A stretch of DNA of 64,000 nt, taken from contig NC_079216.1 in assembly GCF_029633865.1 (NCBI RefSeq), forward strand, positions 63,828,006 to 63,892,005, read 5' to 3'. The notes below the pieces were generated by a model. That model was given only the letters and a program-made list of their open reading frames with translations, did no database searches and was not told the origin of the DNA. Of this stretch, positions 24,401 to 36,602 are shown one piece after another (the first letter of the stretch is position 1; each line of letters opens with the position of its first letter). The translations under genes were made by a program, and so were the position numbers. Source of the DNA: Lampris incognitus (taxonomy: Eukaryota > Chordata > Actinopteri > Lampriformes > Lampridae).

Positions 24401-25821
24401 TTCCAGCTCTGAATCTCTGACATAGCCCCTCCGGCTGGGATTTGACACTCATCTTGGAAACAGCAAATCCCACCATCCAGATGAAGAAAAGCTTTCCAGT
24501 GAGGCACATTCCAATAGCGACGGAGCTTCAGTGGCAGGTTGATGCTATACTGGCACGCTGTTGTTGAATCTGGAATATGGCCATGCACCAATGAGGAGAA
24601 ATCGGTGCGATTAGATATGGAGAGCAAATGCGATAAAAACCTGCAAAACACAATGAGCTTCTCGTAACCACTCCTTAATGAAGGTGTGCTTCTATGGATA
24701 ATTAGGAAGGCAAACAAAATGAAAAGTGTGACAAAATTAACCAGTAATTGCCGCATGTGTGTCACGTCAACACAAGTGGGGAAACAACCGCAGAGAGAAA
24801 TGTACATTAGATTGAAATGTACCCACAAAACACCTGCACCTACTCTGTCACATGCAGCTCACGGGCCGGGCCAAGCTCGGCTTAATGCTGTGAATACAAT
24901 AATGAGAGGTTATTCTGTTGTTTTCTTCGGGGTTGCTTTTCCTCCTCTCTCCTCGTTCACCCTCGCTGACTCTTCGACTTACGCTACCTCTCGGGGTTTG
25001 TCTTTGTGCTACACGGCATTCCGCGATCGCAAGCAAATGGGCACGGCGCCTCTCTGAAATAATAACGAATCAATCAATCCAGGTTTGCCCTTCTGGAGCA
25101 ACAAGCCCCCATCTCACCCAGTCATCAGTCATGTCCTGCCTCTAGTTGTCCTCTTGCCTGTTTCCACACTGTCTCACTCATCCCACGACTAACACGACGA
25201 CCCGTTATGTTTTCTGACTTGATTTCCCTCGATGTTTGCATTCTCGCTCCGTACGGTATGAGTTACTGTACGGTCCAGTTTTCTTTTTCTTTTTTTTTCT
25301 TATTATGGTTGCTGAATAATTAGCTCAAAATGTCTGGCGGGGTGTCAAAAGCAAGAACGGGGGAACTTGGGAGAGTTGAAAAAGGGGCTGCTTTGTGAGA
25401 TTTCTATCTTAATTTCCCAACTAATTTTCCTCCGTCATTAATGTTCACCACGGGAAGAAAAAACAGCTGCTCCCATTGAATACCTATGCAGCCCATACGT
25501 TCCTTCTTTCCATACTTTCTTTGTACCACAACGAAAGGTTCGGCGGTGAGTTCATATGTTCTCTTCCGTACGAGGGCATTAAAAAAAGTACAGCGTTCAA
25601 CGAACAATTACCACTTCCACCAATCAAATTCATAATTCCAGTGTGAAGACGGGGGTATGCTTGAGTATAATTCCTTGTTATACTGTAAGAAAAATTAAGT
25701 AAAAGTCAAAGCTTTTCCCAGAAGGGGGATACATAGTAGGCCTGTGCAAACCACCACATTCTCATAAGGTCACCTTTAAAGGACCACTAAGTGATTTGTT
25801 AGGCCAAAACAAGAATAGGTC
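18456..25821. other. Seven-kilobase gene-free stretch
   Basis: The longest run without a recognisable gene or large repeat. The few ORFs over 100 codons (for example 21691-22053 and the minus-strand 24361-24828) match no family known to me and lack coding character. Small features are (TA)n at 19755-19774, poly(G) at 22922-22935 and 23830-23842, and poly(A) at 23376-23387. Bases 22960-23520 contain AT-rich homeodomain/POU-like motifs (for example ATTAGCATATG near 23032-23042) and are the part I would test first for sequence conservation. Confidence 0.4.
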
Positions 25822-26163
25822 CATCCATTTTCCGAACCCACTTATCCTGCTCTCAGGGTCGCAGGGAATGCTGGAGTCTATCCCAGCAGTCATTGGGCAG
25901 CAGGCAGGGAGACACCCTGGACAGGCCGCCAGACTGTCACACACAACCACAAACACACACATACCTAGGGACAAGTTAGTACGGCTGATTCACCTGACCT
26001 ACATGTCTTTGGGAGGAAACCGGAACACACCCATGTAGACACTGGGAGAACATACAAACTCCACACAGGACGACCCGCGGTGACCCCCCCAAGGTTGGAC
26101 TACCCCGGGGCTCGAACCCAGGACCTTCTTGCTGTGAGGCGGCCACGCTAACCACTGTGCCAC
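25822..26163 (-). mobile_element. tRNA-derived SINE (DANA/V-SINE-like), minus strand
   Basis: Same family and orientation as the copy at 18.1 kb. The TGGAGTCTATCCCAGCAGTC tail block, TCTTTGGGAGGAAACCGG core complement and B-box complement GGGCTCGAACCC (around 26109-26120) are all present. It ends at the tRNA-like head near GCTAACCACTGTGCCAC. Confidence 0.92.
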
Positions 26164-26334
26164 ATATATTAAACATATACACTGCAATTCAACTATACAC
26201 TTAGTTGAGATGCAGTGTACATAGGGATACACTGCATCTCAACTAAGGCCACTAGATGACACTGTTTAACGTTATGATTCAATTGAAAATACTATACCAA
26301 TATATACATATAAACCGAAGCGATTCATATATAT

Positions 26335-26400
26335 ATATAGTGTTTTCTGCTAAGTGCGACTTAATCTTCTTGTAGTCCGGGAAATACGGCATATATTTTT
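26335..26400. repeat. Possible MITE end fragment
   Basis: TAGTCCGGGAAATACGGCAT at 26374-26393 resembles, in reverse complement, the start of a fish repeat that begins CCGTATTTTCCGGACTA followed by an AAGTCGC-like motif. Only one end is clear and no target duplication was found, so this is a weak call. Confidence 0.35.
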
Positions 26401-26479
26401 CAGACTTGTTTCAAATAATGTACATTCACAGTATAGGTTCAAAATAAATTAGAACAAACTATCTTATTCAACATACCGT

Positions 26480-27005
26480 AGGCTCCCCCCCGTCACGAAG
26501 GCCGCCATGTTCAGACCATGTGACCGGAAGAGCTTCCCCAAGAAAAAAAGGTGCTTAACGCTCATTGGCTAAAGCCGCCGCTGTTTACGGAAGTCCCCGT
26601 CTGCTCAGCTTGCTGATTGGGCGGCTGGCCACGCCAATATGGAGAGCCGTCGTGGGGAGTCATAAACGGTACAAGGGCCCGAGAAACGAGGACGGGATAT
26701 TGGTATGGCGCTGTTTTTTTCAAGGCGGAAAGCTCTGAAAATGGACAAAGGGTTTACAGGTGATGCCGGCAGTACCCTCTATCCGTTTAGAGTAGGACGA
26801 TTTGAAACGCTAAAGACGGCCTAGCGCCAAGTCACGCCGTCAGCAACACTGTCCGGTCTGCCCCCACGTCACAGAGCAGCCGGCCAATCGCATGCTCAGA
26901 TTCGGCTGCAGCGTCCGTTATTTACGACGGGTCACACGTGCGCCTCAAGGTGGCGGACTGCGCATGCGTACAGCACAGAAAGCGGTGCAGAAAGGAGCGC
27001 TTTCA
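26480..27005. promoter_or_regulatory. Second orphan promoter-like CpG-rich segment
   Basis: A local rise in CpG with several core promoter elements: a YY1-type GCCGCCATGTT near 26501, inverted CCAAT boxes ATTGG (26564-26568, 26616-26620), CCAAT at 26884-26888 and an NRF1-type TGCGCATGCG (26959-26968). An ATG at 26705 opens a 39-codon ORF (to 26824) starting MALFFSRRKALKMDKG. A possible AG/GTGATG donor lies inside it at 26758-26759. No known protein is recognised. It could be the start of an unannotated transcript, a retrocopy of a promoter or a relic. Confidence 0.35.
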
Positions 27006-29525
27006 CCCGCAGCCTATCATGAAATCACCAAGGCCCAGTAATTTTGGCATTACATTAAAAAAAAAAAGCACGAGTTGCAAGCATGCTGTCTTGAGCGTTT
27101 CTCGACAGGATTGCGTAATTCCAATTCATCGAAACTCAGCAGTCGACAGTTTTATTCAGTCGTGTCTATTAAGGGGGAGAGGAGCTCTTTCTCGTTGAAA
27201 GCTGCAGTCAGGAGAGCTCTCCAGCAGGTATGGAGAGCTGACTGGCATGGCCTGCTGTGTGTATATGCACCACAGCAGCAATAATAGATAGCCCGCTTGG
27301 CAGGTTGTTGTTCTGTGATGTAGGGGAGGAGAACCCCCACTGAGTCAAACCCCCCCCCCAACTCCCGTCTTTGTCTTAATGGCCAAACCATCACACGCCG
27401 GCGTGCTGGATATGTGATTCAGATTTGTGACAAAAAAATCAAACTGGTATGCTCAATGCATACTTGAAAATATTCAATAAAAACACATAGTCTGTCTGAT
27501 TATACCTGGAAAACAAAAAAAAAACAAGAAGACAGAAACAAGATCCACCATACTTCCAACAAGGACCCCTAAAGGGTTTGGGTCCCTGAAAAATAAGGCT
27601 AATTTGAAGGTCGTTTAAAGAGCGTCTGGCTGTGCAGCTCAGAAGGGGGGCTGTGAGCAAGTGCAGAGGGAAGAGCTTTGGTTGCACTACTCTGAGGTAG
27701 GCTCTCCGATGCTCTCCCCGGTGCTCCTCATCAATCTACCCCATCCGCCGAGAGCCTCCTCTGACCCACATAGAATCCGGAGGGAGGGGTTTGCCTTTCT
27801 TCCATTATTGATACCACTGCACCACACGAGCTGCACTTACCTGAACCAACTCAGCAGAAGAGCCGCAAAGGTCAGAGAACCACAGGCAGACATTTAGCCT
27901 CTCACTCAGAGTCACAAAGTAGGCAGCAGCAATCCCCCTTCGGGATTGCTGTTGTATACCCACAATGTGTGCAGTAGGCGTATTCATAAGGAAGACGAAA
28001 GAAAAAAAAAAGTTGACGGTTTCTGGTCAGGACTCTTAAGTCGAAGCAGTTCACTGAAGTTTATGGCTGCAAGGGGTTACTTTCTTTAGCGTGCAGCATC
28101 TTGCAACCTCTTTGCACCAGGAATAAGTTCACGAGGATGTCGCGAGCGAAAGTTTCGCGCAGAGTCGCCAGGTCAGATGCTTTGCTGCGTAGTTTACAGA
28201 GAACTCGTCGGGGTTTCTTGTAACTGGAGAAATTAACACCCACACGCACGCTTGGAGGAAGAGGTTTTGTTTTCTCCCTTTTTTGGCCTGGTCAGTTGCC
28301 ATACGTTTTCGCAACTTGCATTTAAGCAAACCAGTGAAATGTGTCTTGCCCCTTGTGTGTTTATGCTGGATCCCTCTGTGGCATAAGCACAATAAACCGT
28401 GAATTCCTGCCTTCTCCGAGAGACCAAATGAGCATTTTGCATGTTTCCATGTGGTTAACATCAGGATGACAGAGGGTTGCAGGCTCAGACCGCTGTATAT
28501 ATGTGAGCATGTGTTTTAGGGTGAGGGTGCAAGCTCCCCCCACCACCACCTCCAACACACACACACACACACACAGACCCTTTTGGAAACGCTTGGCACA
28601 TGGCTGACGATCTGTCTGCATCTCAGCTTTGAAAGCTTGATTGTACAGCCGTTGGTTGGCAACAAATCTCCTGAATACACCTATCATCCCTGTCACAACG
28701 CTGCTAAAACTGCTTTTACAAAAGAATTTACACGCTGTCGGCAAACAAAACACAGCTACGGGTTTACAGCGCCATTGTCTAAACAAAGCAAAGCAACATC
28801 ACCTCCAAAGCTCCCCGTAATCTTTGATTTTGATGTTGAATAGGCGGGCGGAAAGGAAGCGTAAGTGGTGAATCGACTGAATATTTGTTCTCCGCGTGTG
28901 CCTCAAATTAGGCCAAGGTTTGGATAAGGATAAACACCAGTTTAAGCCATCCTGAGACTTGGCCATAGTTAAAAAAGATTCATATTGGAACGTGGAGCTA
29001 TTGTAAACCAAAATGCAGCAATGAAATGATGGTGGTGGATGGAGGGAGAGCTTATCTTATCGTGCCGCAACTATCATGGCTGAGCGGTGGACGGCCTTGT
29101 TCGCTCCAAAGCCGGTTTTGCCTGACTGGCTTTACTTCTGCCTCTGAACCGCTGCCTTACTTTCACCGGCACCCCCTGATGAAAGTACTGGAACACATTA
29201 CTTGTTCTACGTGTGAATCGAACGCTTTATCTGAAGAGCAGCGGCCTCCGAGACACCGCGTACTCCCCGCGAGTCACAATAAGACGCCTTTGTTCAATTG
29301 TTAAACAACTTAGCAGTGTTTTTTCGCAGCCACAAAACTGCACCAGGTTTTTTCCAAAATGTGAAATTCACTGTATAGCAGCTGACCACACTATGTCCAC
29401 AAGCAATGAAGCACGTTGTTCTTAAAAAAAGAAATAATTAAAATAGGAATATTCAGGATTTGGTTCCCCGTGTGCTACGTCACAGCTTCAAATTGTATCA
29501 TGTGAAACTACATATACTACGATAT
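27006..29525. other. Non-coding stretch, nothing recognised
   Basis: Contains a poly(C) tract (27350-27359), A-rich runs and (CA)n at 28555-28576. No gene or large mobile element was recognised. Confidence 0.45.
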
Positions 29526-29818
29526 GTATGTGTGATATACTACAACGTATACTACAATATGTATGCACAATATACTACAACGTATACTACAATATGTATG
29601 CACAATATACTACAACGTATACTACAATATGTATGCACAATATACTACAATATGTATGCACAATATACTACAACGTATACTACAATATGTATGCACAATA
29701 TACTACAACGTGTACTACAATATGTATGCACAATATACTACAACGTATACTACAATATGTATGCACAATATACTACAACGTATACTACAATATGTATGCA
29801 CAATATACTACAACGTCT
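29520..29818 (+). repeat. 35-bp minisatellite, about 8 copies
   Basis: The unit is TATGTATGCACAATATACTA followed by CAACGTATACTACAA. One internal unit is shortened to 21 bp near 29639-29660. Copies are almost identical. The array is open in three plus frames because it has no stops, which explains the long tyrosine/threonine-rich ORFs. It is not a gene. Confidence 0.95.
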
Positions 29819-31244
29819 GCTGCATCAGGTTTTAAACTAAATGTACTTGAAAGACTGAGATAGGGCTCATCATGTATCTCTACATGACTGAGGGATGGGT
29901 GTCTGTGGGTAAACTAACAGGAAGTAGAGACAGCTGTATAGAAAGTTAGACTGTAGCTTGTGGTTTGGATAAATAACTGTGACATACCTGACAAACACGA
30001 GCATTATAACGATTGATCCCGCTCGGTGATCGAATTCGGTTCAGTGAGGAGTGGAGTTTGGACCCGTCCAGGATCCATGTGGCCATTTATTTCACAGTCT
30101 CACCCCACCGCAGGTCGAACCCTTGATAGGGCAGACTAATGCATGGCAGGTACGACACTACTTAGCGGTCGGGCAGAGTTGTGTATTGAGCGGTGATGAT
30201 GATGATTGGTCTCAGTTGCATTTGTGCTCTACCGCTACGGCGGTCTGTGTCATTTTTACCACGATGCTGTGATACTTTATCATGCATGCAATAAACTTTA
30301 ATGGCAAATATGCTTCTTCTTTCTTTTTTTTAATTCAATTTTAATTTCCACTTAGGTTTACAATGCTTCCCCCGGCAACCCGTGTGTAACAACTACGGGA
30401 GAAAAAAACAAAAAAGTGGATAAAGGCTAAAAACAAACGATCCTCCGCGATGCAATATAGACGTGGTCCAAGCTTCGAATGAAGCACGAAAACCCGGAAT
30501 AGAGAATGCAAAACGTTGATTGGACTTATGCGGTTCTCTTCAGGTCCTGTCAAGATAAAAAGCGATGGTGCTGTCAACGCCGTTCTCATTATGGGAATTC
30601 TACTGAGAGCCGCGGCATTGTGCTGTGCTGCTCTCCACGAGCTCAGGGCAGTGTGACCTGTCAGCTCGCTGTCTGCCGAATCGGTAGCTGTGTGGCGAGA
30701 GGGTTCAAAACCTCAGCACATCAGGTGTGAAGGGGCATGCAGAGGCTGCAGAAAAGCAGTAATAGCAGCTTGTCACAGCAACACACTCGCATACAGCCAC
30801 ACACACACACACACACACACACACGCAGGTAGATATGTGTGCGTGCACGCAACGCGAGCACACAAAGTTCGGTCACTTTTCGAGCACTTGATGGCACTCC
30901 TCTGTGATGGCACGTCACCGTGTGCAGAATCTGTGAGCGCTTCTGCTGCCGCCACCTTCGAGCGGGCTCGAGGAGGGGTTGTGTTTTTTTTCCTGCTGGT
31001 TTCATTTGCAGCTTTAGGGTGTGCGAGTAAAGTTGACAAGGTTGCTATGAGCCCCTCGAACTGTCAACAGGACAGCGGAGTGCGAGAGTGCTCGGAGGAG
31101 GACTCTTGTGGTGGGGGGTGTCTGGGAGGATGAAAATAAGCGTAATTGTAAATACAGGGCGGATGAAGAAACGGGGCCTCCGCTGCAGCTAGACAGCTGA
31201 ATCGAAGCTCCGGGTGACCCGTATCAGGCATTTATATATATATA
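29819..31244. other. Non-coding stretch, nothing recognised
   Basis: Holds an AATAAA-type motif near 30290 with no gene before it, (CA)n at 30800-30824 and otherwise unassigned DNA. Confidence 0.45.
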
Positions 31245-32441
31245 CACTACCGTTCAAAAGTTTGGGATCACCCAAACAATTTCGTGTTTTCCATGAAAAG
31301 TCACACTTATTCACCACCATATGTTGTGAAATGAATAGAAAATAGAGTCAAGACATTGACAAGGTTAGAAATAATGATTTGTATTTGAAATAAGATTTTT
31401 TTTACATCAAACTTTGCTTTCGTTAAAGAATCCTCCATTTGCAGCAATTACAGCATTGCAGACCTTTGGCATTCTAGATGTTAATTTGTTGAGGTAATCT
31501 GGAGAAATTGCACCCCACGCTTCCAGAAGCAGCTCCCACAAGTTGGATTGGTTGGATGGGCACTTCTTTGAGCAGATTGAGTTTCTGGAGCATCACATTT
31601 GTGGGGTCAATTAAACGCTCAAAATGGCCAGAAAAAGAGAACTTTCATCTGAAACTCGACAGTCTATTCTTGTTCTTAGAAATGAAGGCTATTCCATGTG
31701 AGAAATTGCTAAGAAATTGAAGATTTCCTACACCGGTGTGTACTACTCCCTTCAGAGGACAGCACAAACAGGCTCTAACAGGTACTATTTAATGAAGATG
31801 CCAGTTGGGGACCTGTGAGGCGTCTGTTTCTCAAACTAGAGACTCTAATGTACTTATCTTCTTGCTCAGTTGTGCAACGCGGCCTCCCACTTCTTTTTCT
31901 ACTCTGGTTAGAGCCTGTTTGTGCTGTCCTCTGAAGGGAGTAGTACACACCGGTGTAGGAAATCTTCAATTTCTTAGCAATTTCTCGCATGGAATAGCCT
32001 TCATTTCTAAGAACAAGAATAGACTGTCGAGTTTCAGATGAAAGTTCTCTTTTTCTGGCCATTTTGAGCGTTTAATTGACCCCACAAATGTGATGCTCCA
32101 GAAACTCAATCTGCTCAAAGAAGTGCCCATCCAACCAATCCAACTTGTGGGAGCTGCTTCTGGAAGCGTGGGGTGCAATTTCTCCAGATTACCTCAACAA
32201 ATTAACAGCTAGAATGCCAAAGGTCTGCAATGCTGTAATTGCTGCAAATGGAGGATTCTTTGACGAAAGCAAAGTTTGATGTAAAAAAAATCTTATTTCA
32301 AATACAAATCATTATTTCTAACCTTGTCAATGTCTTGACTCTATTTTCTATTCATTTCACAACATATGGTGGTGAATAAGTGTGACTTTTCATGGAAAAC
32401 ACAAAATTGTTTGGGTGATCCCAAACTTTTGAACGGTAGTG
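31245..32441. mobile_element. Palindromic Tc1/mariner derivative (two inverted 5' ends)
   Basis: Both ends carry the Tc1-type terminus CACTACCGTTCAAAAGTTT, flanked by TA-rich DNA in keeping with TA target sites. Two arms of about 536 bp (31245-31780 and 31906-32441) are near-perfect inverted copies around a loop of about 125 bp. Each arm holds the same 5' leader and the first codons of a Tc1 transposase. The start codons at 31624 (+) and 32062 (-) lie exactly 379 bp from their own end. The minus copy runs on through the helix-turn-helix and GRPR region to about 95 codons and then stops. The plus copy has a premature TGA where the other has CGA. The catalytic DDE domain is absent, so the element is non-autonomous. 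Confidence 0.93.
31775..32062 (-). pseudogene. Truncated Tc1 transposase N-terminus
   Basis: A 95-codon ORF starting MARKRELSSETRQSILVLRN. It holds the first helix-turn-helix of the paired-like DNA-binding domain (EIAKKLKISYTGVYYSL), the linker SGRPRCTTEQ with the GRPR AT-hook-like motif, and the start of the second helix-turn-helix (RRLTGPQLASSLNST). It stops where the right arm meets the loop. Full Tc1 transposases are about 340 residues with a DDE catalytic domain, all of which is missing. A mirrored copy at 31624-31780 on the plus strand is broken by an in-frame stop. Confidence 0.9.
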
Positions 32442-33338
32442 TATATATATATACAAATCAAATAGATTCAGAATCAAGTAATTAACATAACCATCGCGTT
32501 AATCCAGCCAAATTGACCGGTACCACCCCCCCCGTGTCTCTCATTACGGCGACGACCCCACGGTCCTGAGTTGAACTGAGGACAGAGCATCTGTCATCCT
32601 TGAATAATTCATTGTCAGTGTTGGTTTAAACCGAGTGTTTTGGGTTTGGGTTTAAACAGAGTGAATAGGGTAAGCCGACACACCGTACACCCAAAAAAAA
32701 GATGGGGTTTTTTTTGCTCCTTCCTACTGCCTTCTAGATTGAACCGTGCATCGCATTCACTCAGCTAGCGTTCAAGTGTTTATGACACGAGGTGGGGTGG
32801 GGTAGGGGGGCACTGTACGCTAGAAGAAATCAAATCTGAGACCAGTGCGGCCTTTTGCGACTTCTAAAGTAACGGCAAGGCGGGATTGTGAGCCGGTAAC
32901 GAGGAGTCCTTCGAGAACACGGTCGTGCATGATAGACATCGCCACAAGAGAGCAGCCTTAAAACAAAACCCGGCTTTAGACTCAGTGTTGCGACACTCTT
33001 GGCTTCTACACTGTTGATTTCTTTGCCTCCCCCCCCCTCCCCTCCCCTCCCCTCCCCCCCCGGGCTCCAGATAGCGGCTAACTGCCGGAACGCCGCAAAC
33101 CGGGACTGAAATAAATGCCATCGTGAAAGGCTCTCATACGTCTGTGCCGTACGCTGCCGTTGTGCAACGGCAAGCTGCCCCCGAGTGGGGCAGCAGGAGG
33201 AACGGTGGTGAGTGATTCTGCTCAGACTGGGGCAGCAGGAACGGTGGTGAGTGATTAGGGGAGCTTGAATGGAGTTTGGCAAGGGTGAGAAATTTTAAGT
33301 GCTCACCCTCCCGTTGCACACGCTCCCTTGTATATCTG
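32442..33338. other. Non-coding stretch
   Basis: C-rich runs at 33029-33062. A short direct duplication (GGGGCAGCAGGA...ACGGTGGTGAGTGATT) lies at 33187-33217 and 33230-33257. No gene recognised. Confidence 0.5.
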
Positions 33339-33950
<612 letters not shown>

Positions 33951-35179
33951 GATGTAAAAGGGTTCTGAGTGACTCCACTCTTGTCACTAGGTGTCTGCTG
34001 TGAAAACAGCACCCTCCCTCCCTCCCTCCCTCCCTCTCTCTCCTCCCCCTCTCCCCCTCCCCCTGGACGGCAGCCTGACATACCAGACCTTGTTCGTTAG
34101 TGCATATTTTTACCCACCGTTACTAAATTAGGAAGCCAGAGAGAGCATACGGAGTGTGGCTGCCAAGGCAGAAGAAGAAGGGTCTGATCAGGCCCGGGTT
34201 TGCCGAGGGCCTACGCCAGCCCTACCAGCTTCATTAAGAGCCACTTGAAGACCAGCGGGGACGAGGGCCAAACAGATCCCAGAATGCCCAGCCAAAAACT
34301 CACGGGACAAACAAACAAATAAACGGTTCGTCTCATGGCCTGCCAGAGTCAACCGGCAGCAGCCACCCCAAGGAGCCATAAGAAGTTATCTTAGGCAGTC
34401 TCGCACACAAAACGGGCCCTGCCCCGGGTTTAAAACCAGCGACAGCCCACACGCTGCCAGCCCGACACGGAATAAATTAACCTAGAAAACCGTCCCGGGG
34501 GACCAATTTCTCAAAGCAGCCAAAGAGACGGCACTTCTTGTTTGTTTGGCACCAAGTTTAGGCGCTGATGCGAGAGGGGGTATTTTCATAAGGAAATTTA
34601 CATTTCCTCATCCCCGTCGGTATACAGCATTCGCGTCCATTAAAAGTATGGGAGCCGGTGATCTATCGGACCCTAGATCTCCCCTAGCGTCTCGTTCTGT
34701 TGCCAGTGACACAAACAAGAAGCCGAGCCCCGGGTTAGTACGAGCCGCCCCGCTCGTACCCGCGCTGGGCAGGTTTAAGCGTGAATACGGGCTTTGTTGA
34801 GAAGTAAGGGAACTTGTCTTAAGGGTTTGTAAAAAGTTTTTCCATCTTTATTCCGCCTTACAAAGTAAAATGAAAAAAAAAACCCAGCCGGCCTGTCGGA
34901 CCCCGGCTACGTTCAGGGGGTCTCGGTCTTTCCTGGGTCTTGACTTTCACCTGCAGTGGCGTTGCTGATGCTCCTCTTCAGGTGCATGAAGTAAAGCCAC
35001 CTGCAGGGGAGCGGACAGCCCACGGTGTCCGCTTGTTTGTTGACGGGTCAGATGAGCCCACAGACTCAGTCTGGGGGGGGGGGGGGTAATATAAATACAG
35101 TTAACAATTCTCAGACAGCATTATTTCTCTAAAACAGAATGGATAGAAACAAAGAAACAAAGAAACAAACAAAGAAACA

Positions 35180-35214
<35 letters not shown>

Positions 35215-36598
35215 GATCCATATGAATAACACAACAAAATAAACGGTTTCAAGATATCTTTTCAGTGTTACTACACTGACATCTACTGGAATTAATACGA
35301 AATTACAACTCCATAGTTCAAAGTCTCGGGGGGGGGGGTAGTCCCCCCCAACCGAAAGCACACGCTCACTCGCGCCACCCACTCATCTCTTATGAAGAGA
35401 AACAATGTGATCTGGATATTTTAACACCAAATATAAAATTATATTTTAAGGCATTTCGTCTGTTAGGCATAAATTCGAATTATGAACAGCGCGGAGACCT
35501 GCTATAAAGGCCGATAACGAATAGGCTGCCGAAACTGTTATAAATCTAATGTGAATCAATCCTGTATCCTAATATAGAGACAATAGCATATAGCATATGA
35601 TAATCTTGACAACTGATGGCCTATTGCCAATAATGTCAGATCCCCCCCCCCCCCATAGCAACTTATTACAGGAGAACGGACGTAACTCGGAACCACATTA
35701 CAGATCTGGTAAACATGGCTGGGCTGAATAATGGAATAAATTAACCATCATGGGCGAGTTGGCCTACATGTTAGCTGTCCAGTAAAATGCCTTTAGAGTC
35801 AAGTGTACTTTTATCATATCAAAAGCAGCGAAGGGAGAAACTGTTGGTAAACAATGCTGCCATTTATTACATTATTTAGTTATTCTTGCTGAACTGTACG
35901 CTTCGCATTGTTATGATCACTTGGGCAGTAATTAGGTATTGTAGCTCCAGGCCAATAATCACAGTGAGTAAGATATTGACAGAATGGAGTGTAATACAGC
36001 AGGGATCTGTCCGGGTCAGGAAAGACCTGATCTGATGGCCCCTGTGGTGTATTGGATCGAGCACTCGGTGCTCGATTGTGTTGGACTGTCACCACTACTG
36101 AGTTCTGTAATACACTGGTCGAGCCTAGAAGTGTGTGATGTCTCCGTCAGTAAAGATCAGACTTGTGCCGCATCCTCGTCTCCGTGTACTTATATATATT
36201 AGTGATTAAGTTAGTAACCCACGAATAGTAACACTACAATAGTGTACATAAGAGAAGTCACAACAGCCCCCTGACAACAAGTGGCAGACTAGGTTAGAGT
36301 TGTGTTAAGATCTGGGAACGGCAAAACACAACTACAGTCGTCAATATGCTCGTGGGAAGTTTCAGGTGTCCTCACTTGTGCGAGGGGGAGACGCTTCTAC
36401 TTGATTCTCATCTCCCAGCTTTTGCCAAGTAGTCACAAAATCCCTTCCCCTGTTCTCCACGGCCAGGGTGCAGAGGGTGGGCTAGTGCAAGGAGCGCGAA
36501 CCGTGTGGTGAGAAAAGGAGGACGCTTGCTGAAGCTCAGTGACATCACGAAGTTACCAAACGTCGGCTGGAGGGATGTGCCTCATAGGCAGGCCAAGT
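33951..36598. other. Non-coding stretch, possibly repeat-derived in part
   Basis: Holds (CCCT)n at 34012-34036, (AAAG)n at 35150-35214, poly(G) runs (35075-35086, 35330-35338) and poly(C) at 35642-35654. Bases 35980-36240, with dense TG/CA-rich sequence and a (TA)n core, look LTR-like but I could not define ends, so no element is called. Confidence 0.4.
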
Positions 36599-36602
36599 AT
36601 AT

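Noticed and set aside
24361..24828. 155-codon minus-strand ORF with hydrophobic segments
   Set aside because: No family recognised and no promoter or splice context. Likely chance.
29460..29863. Three overlapping plus-strand ORFs of 90-126 codons
   Set aside because: They read through the 35-bp minisatellite, which is open in all three frames.
35980..36240. Possible solo LTR
   Set aside because: Composition is suggestive but I could not find matching ends, a target duplication or a primer-binding site.
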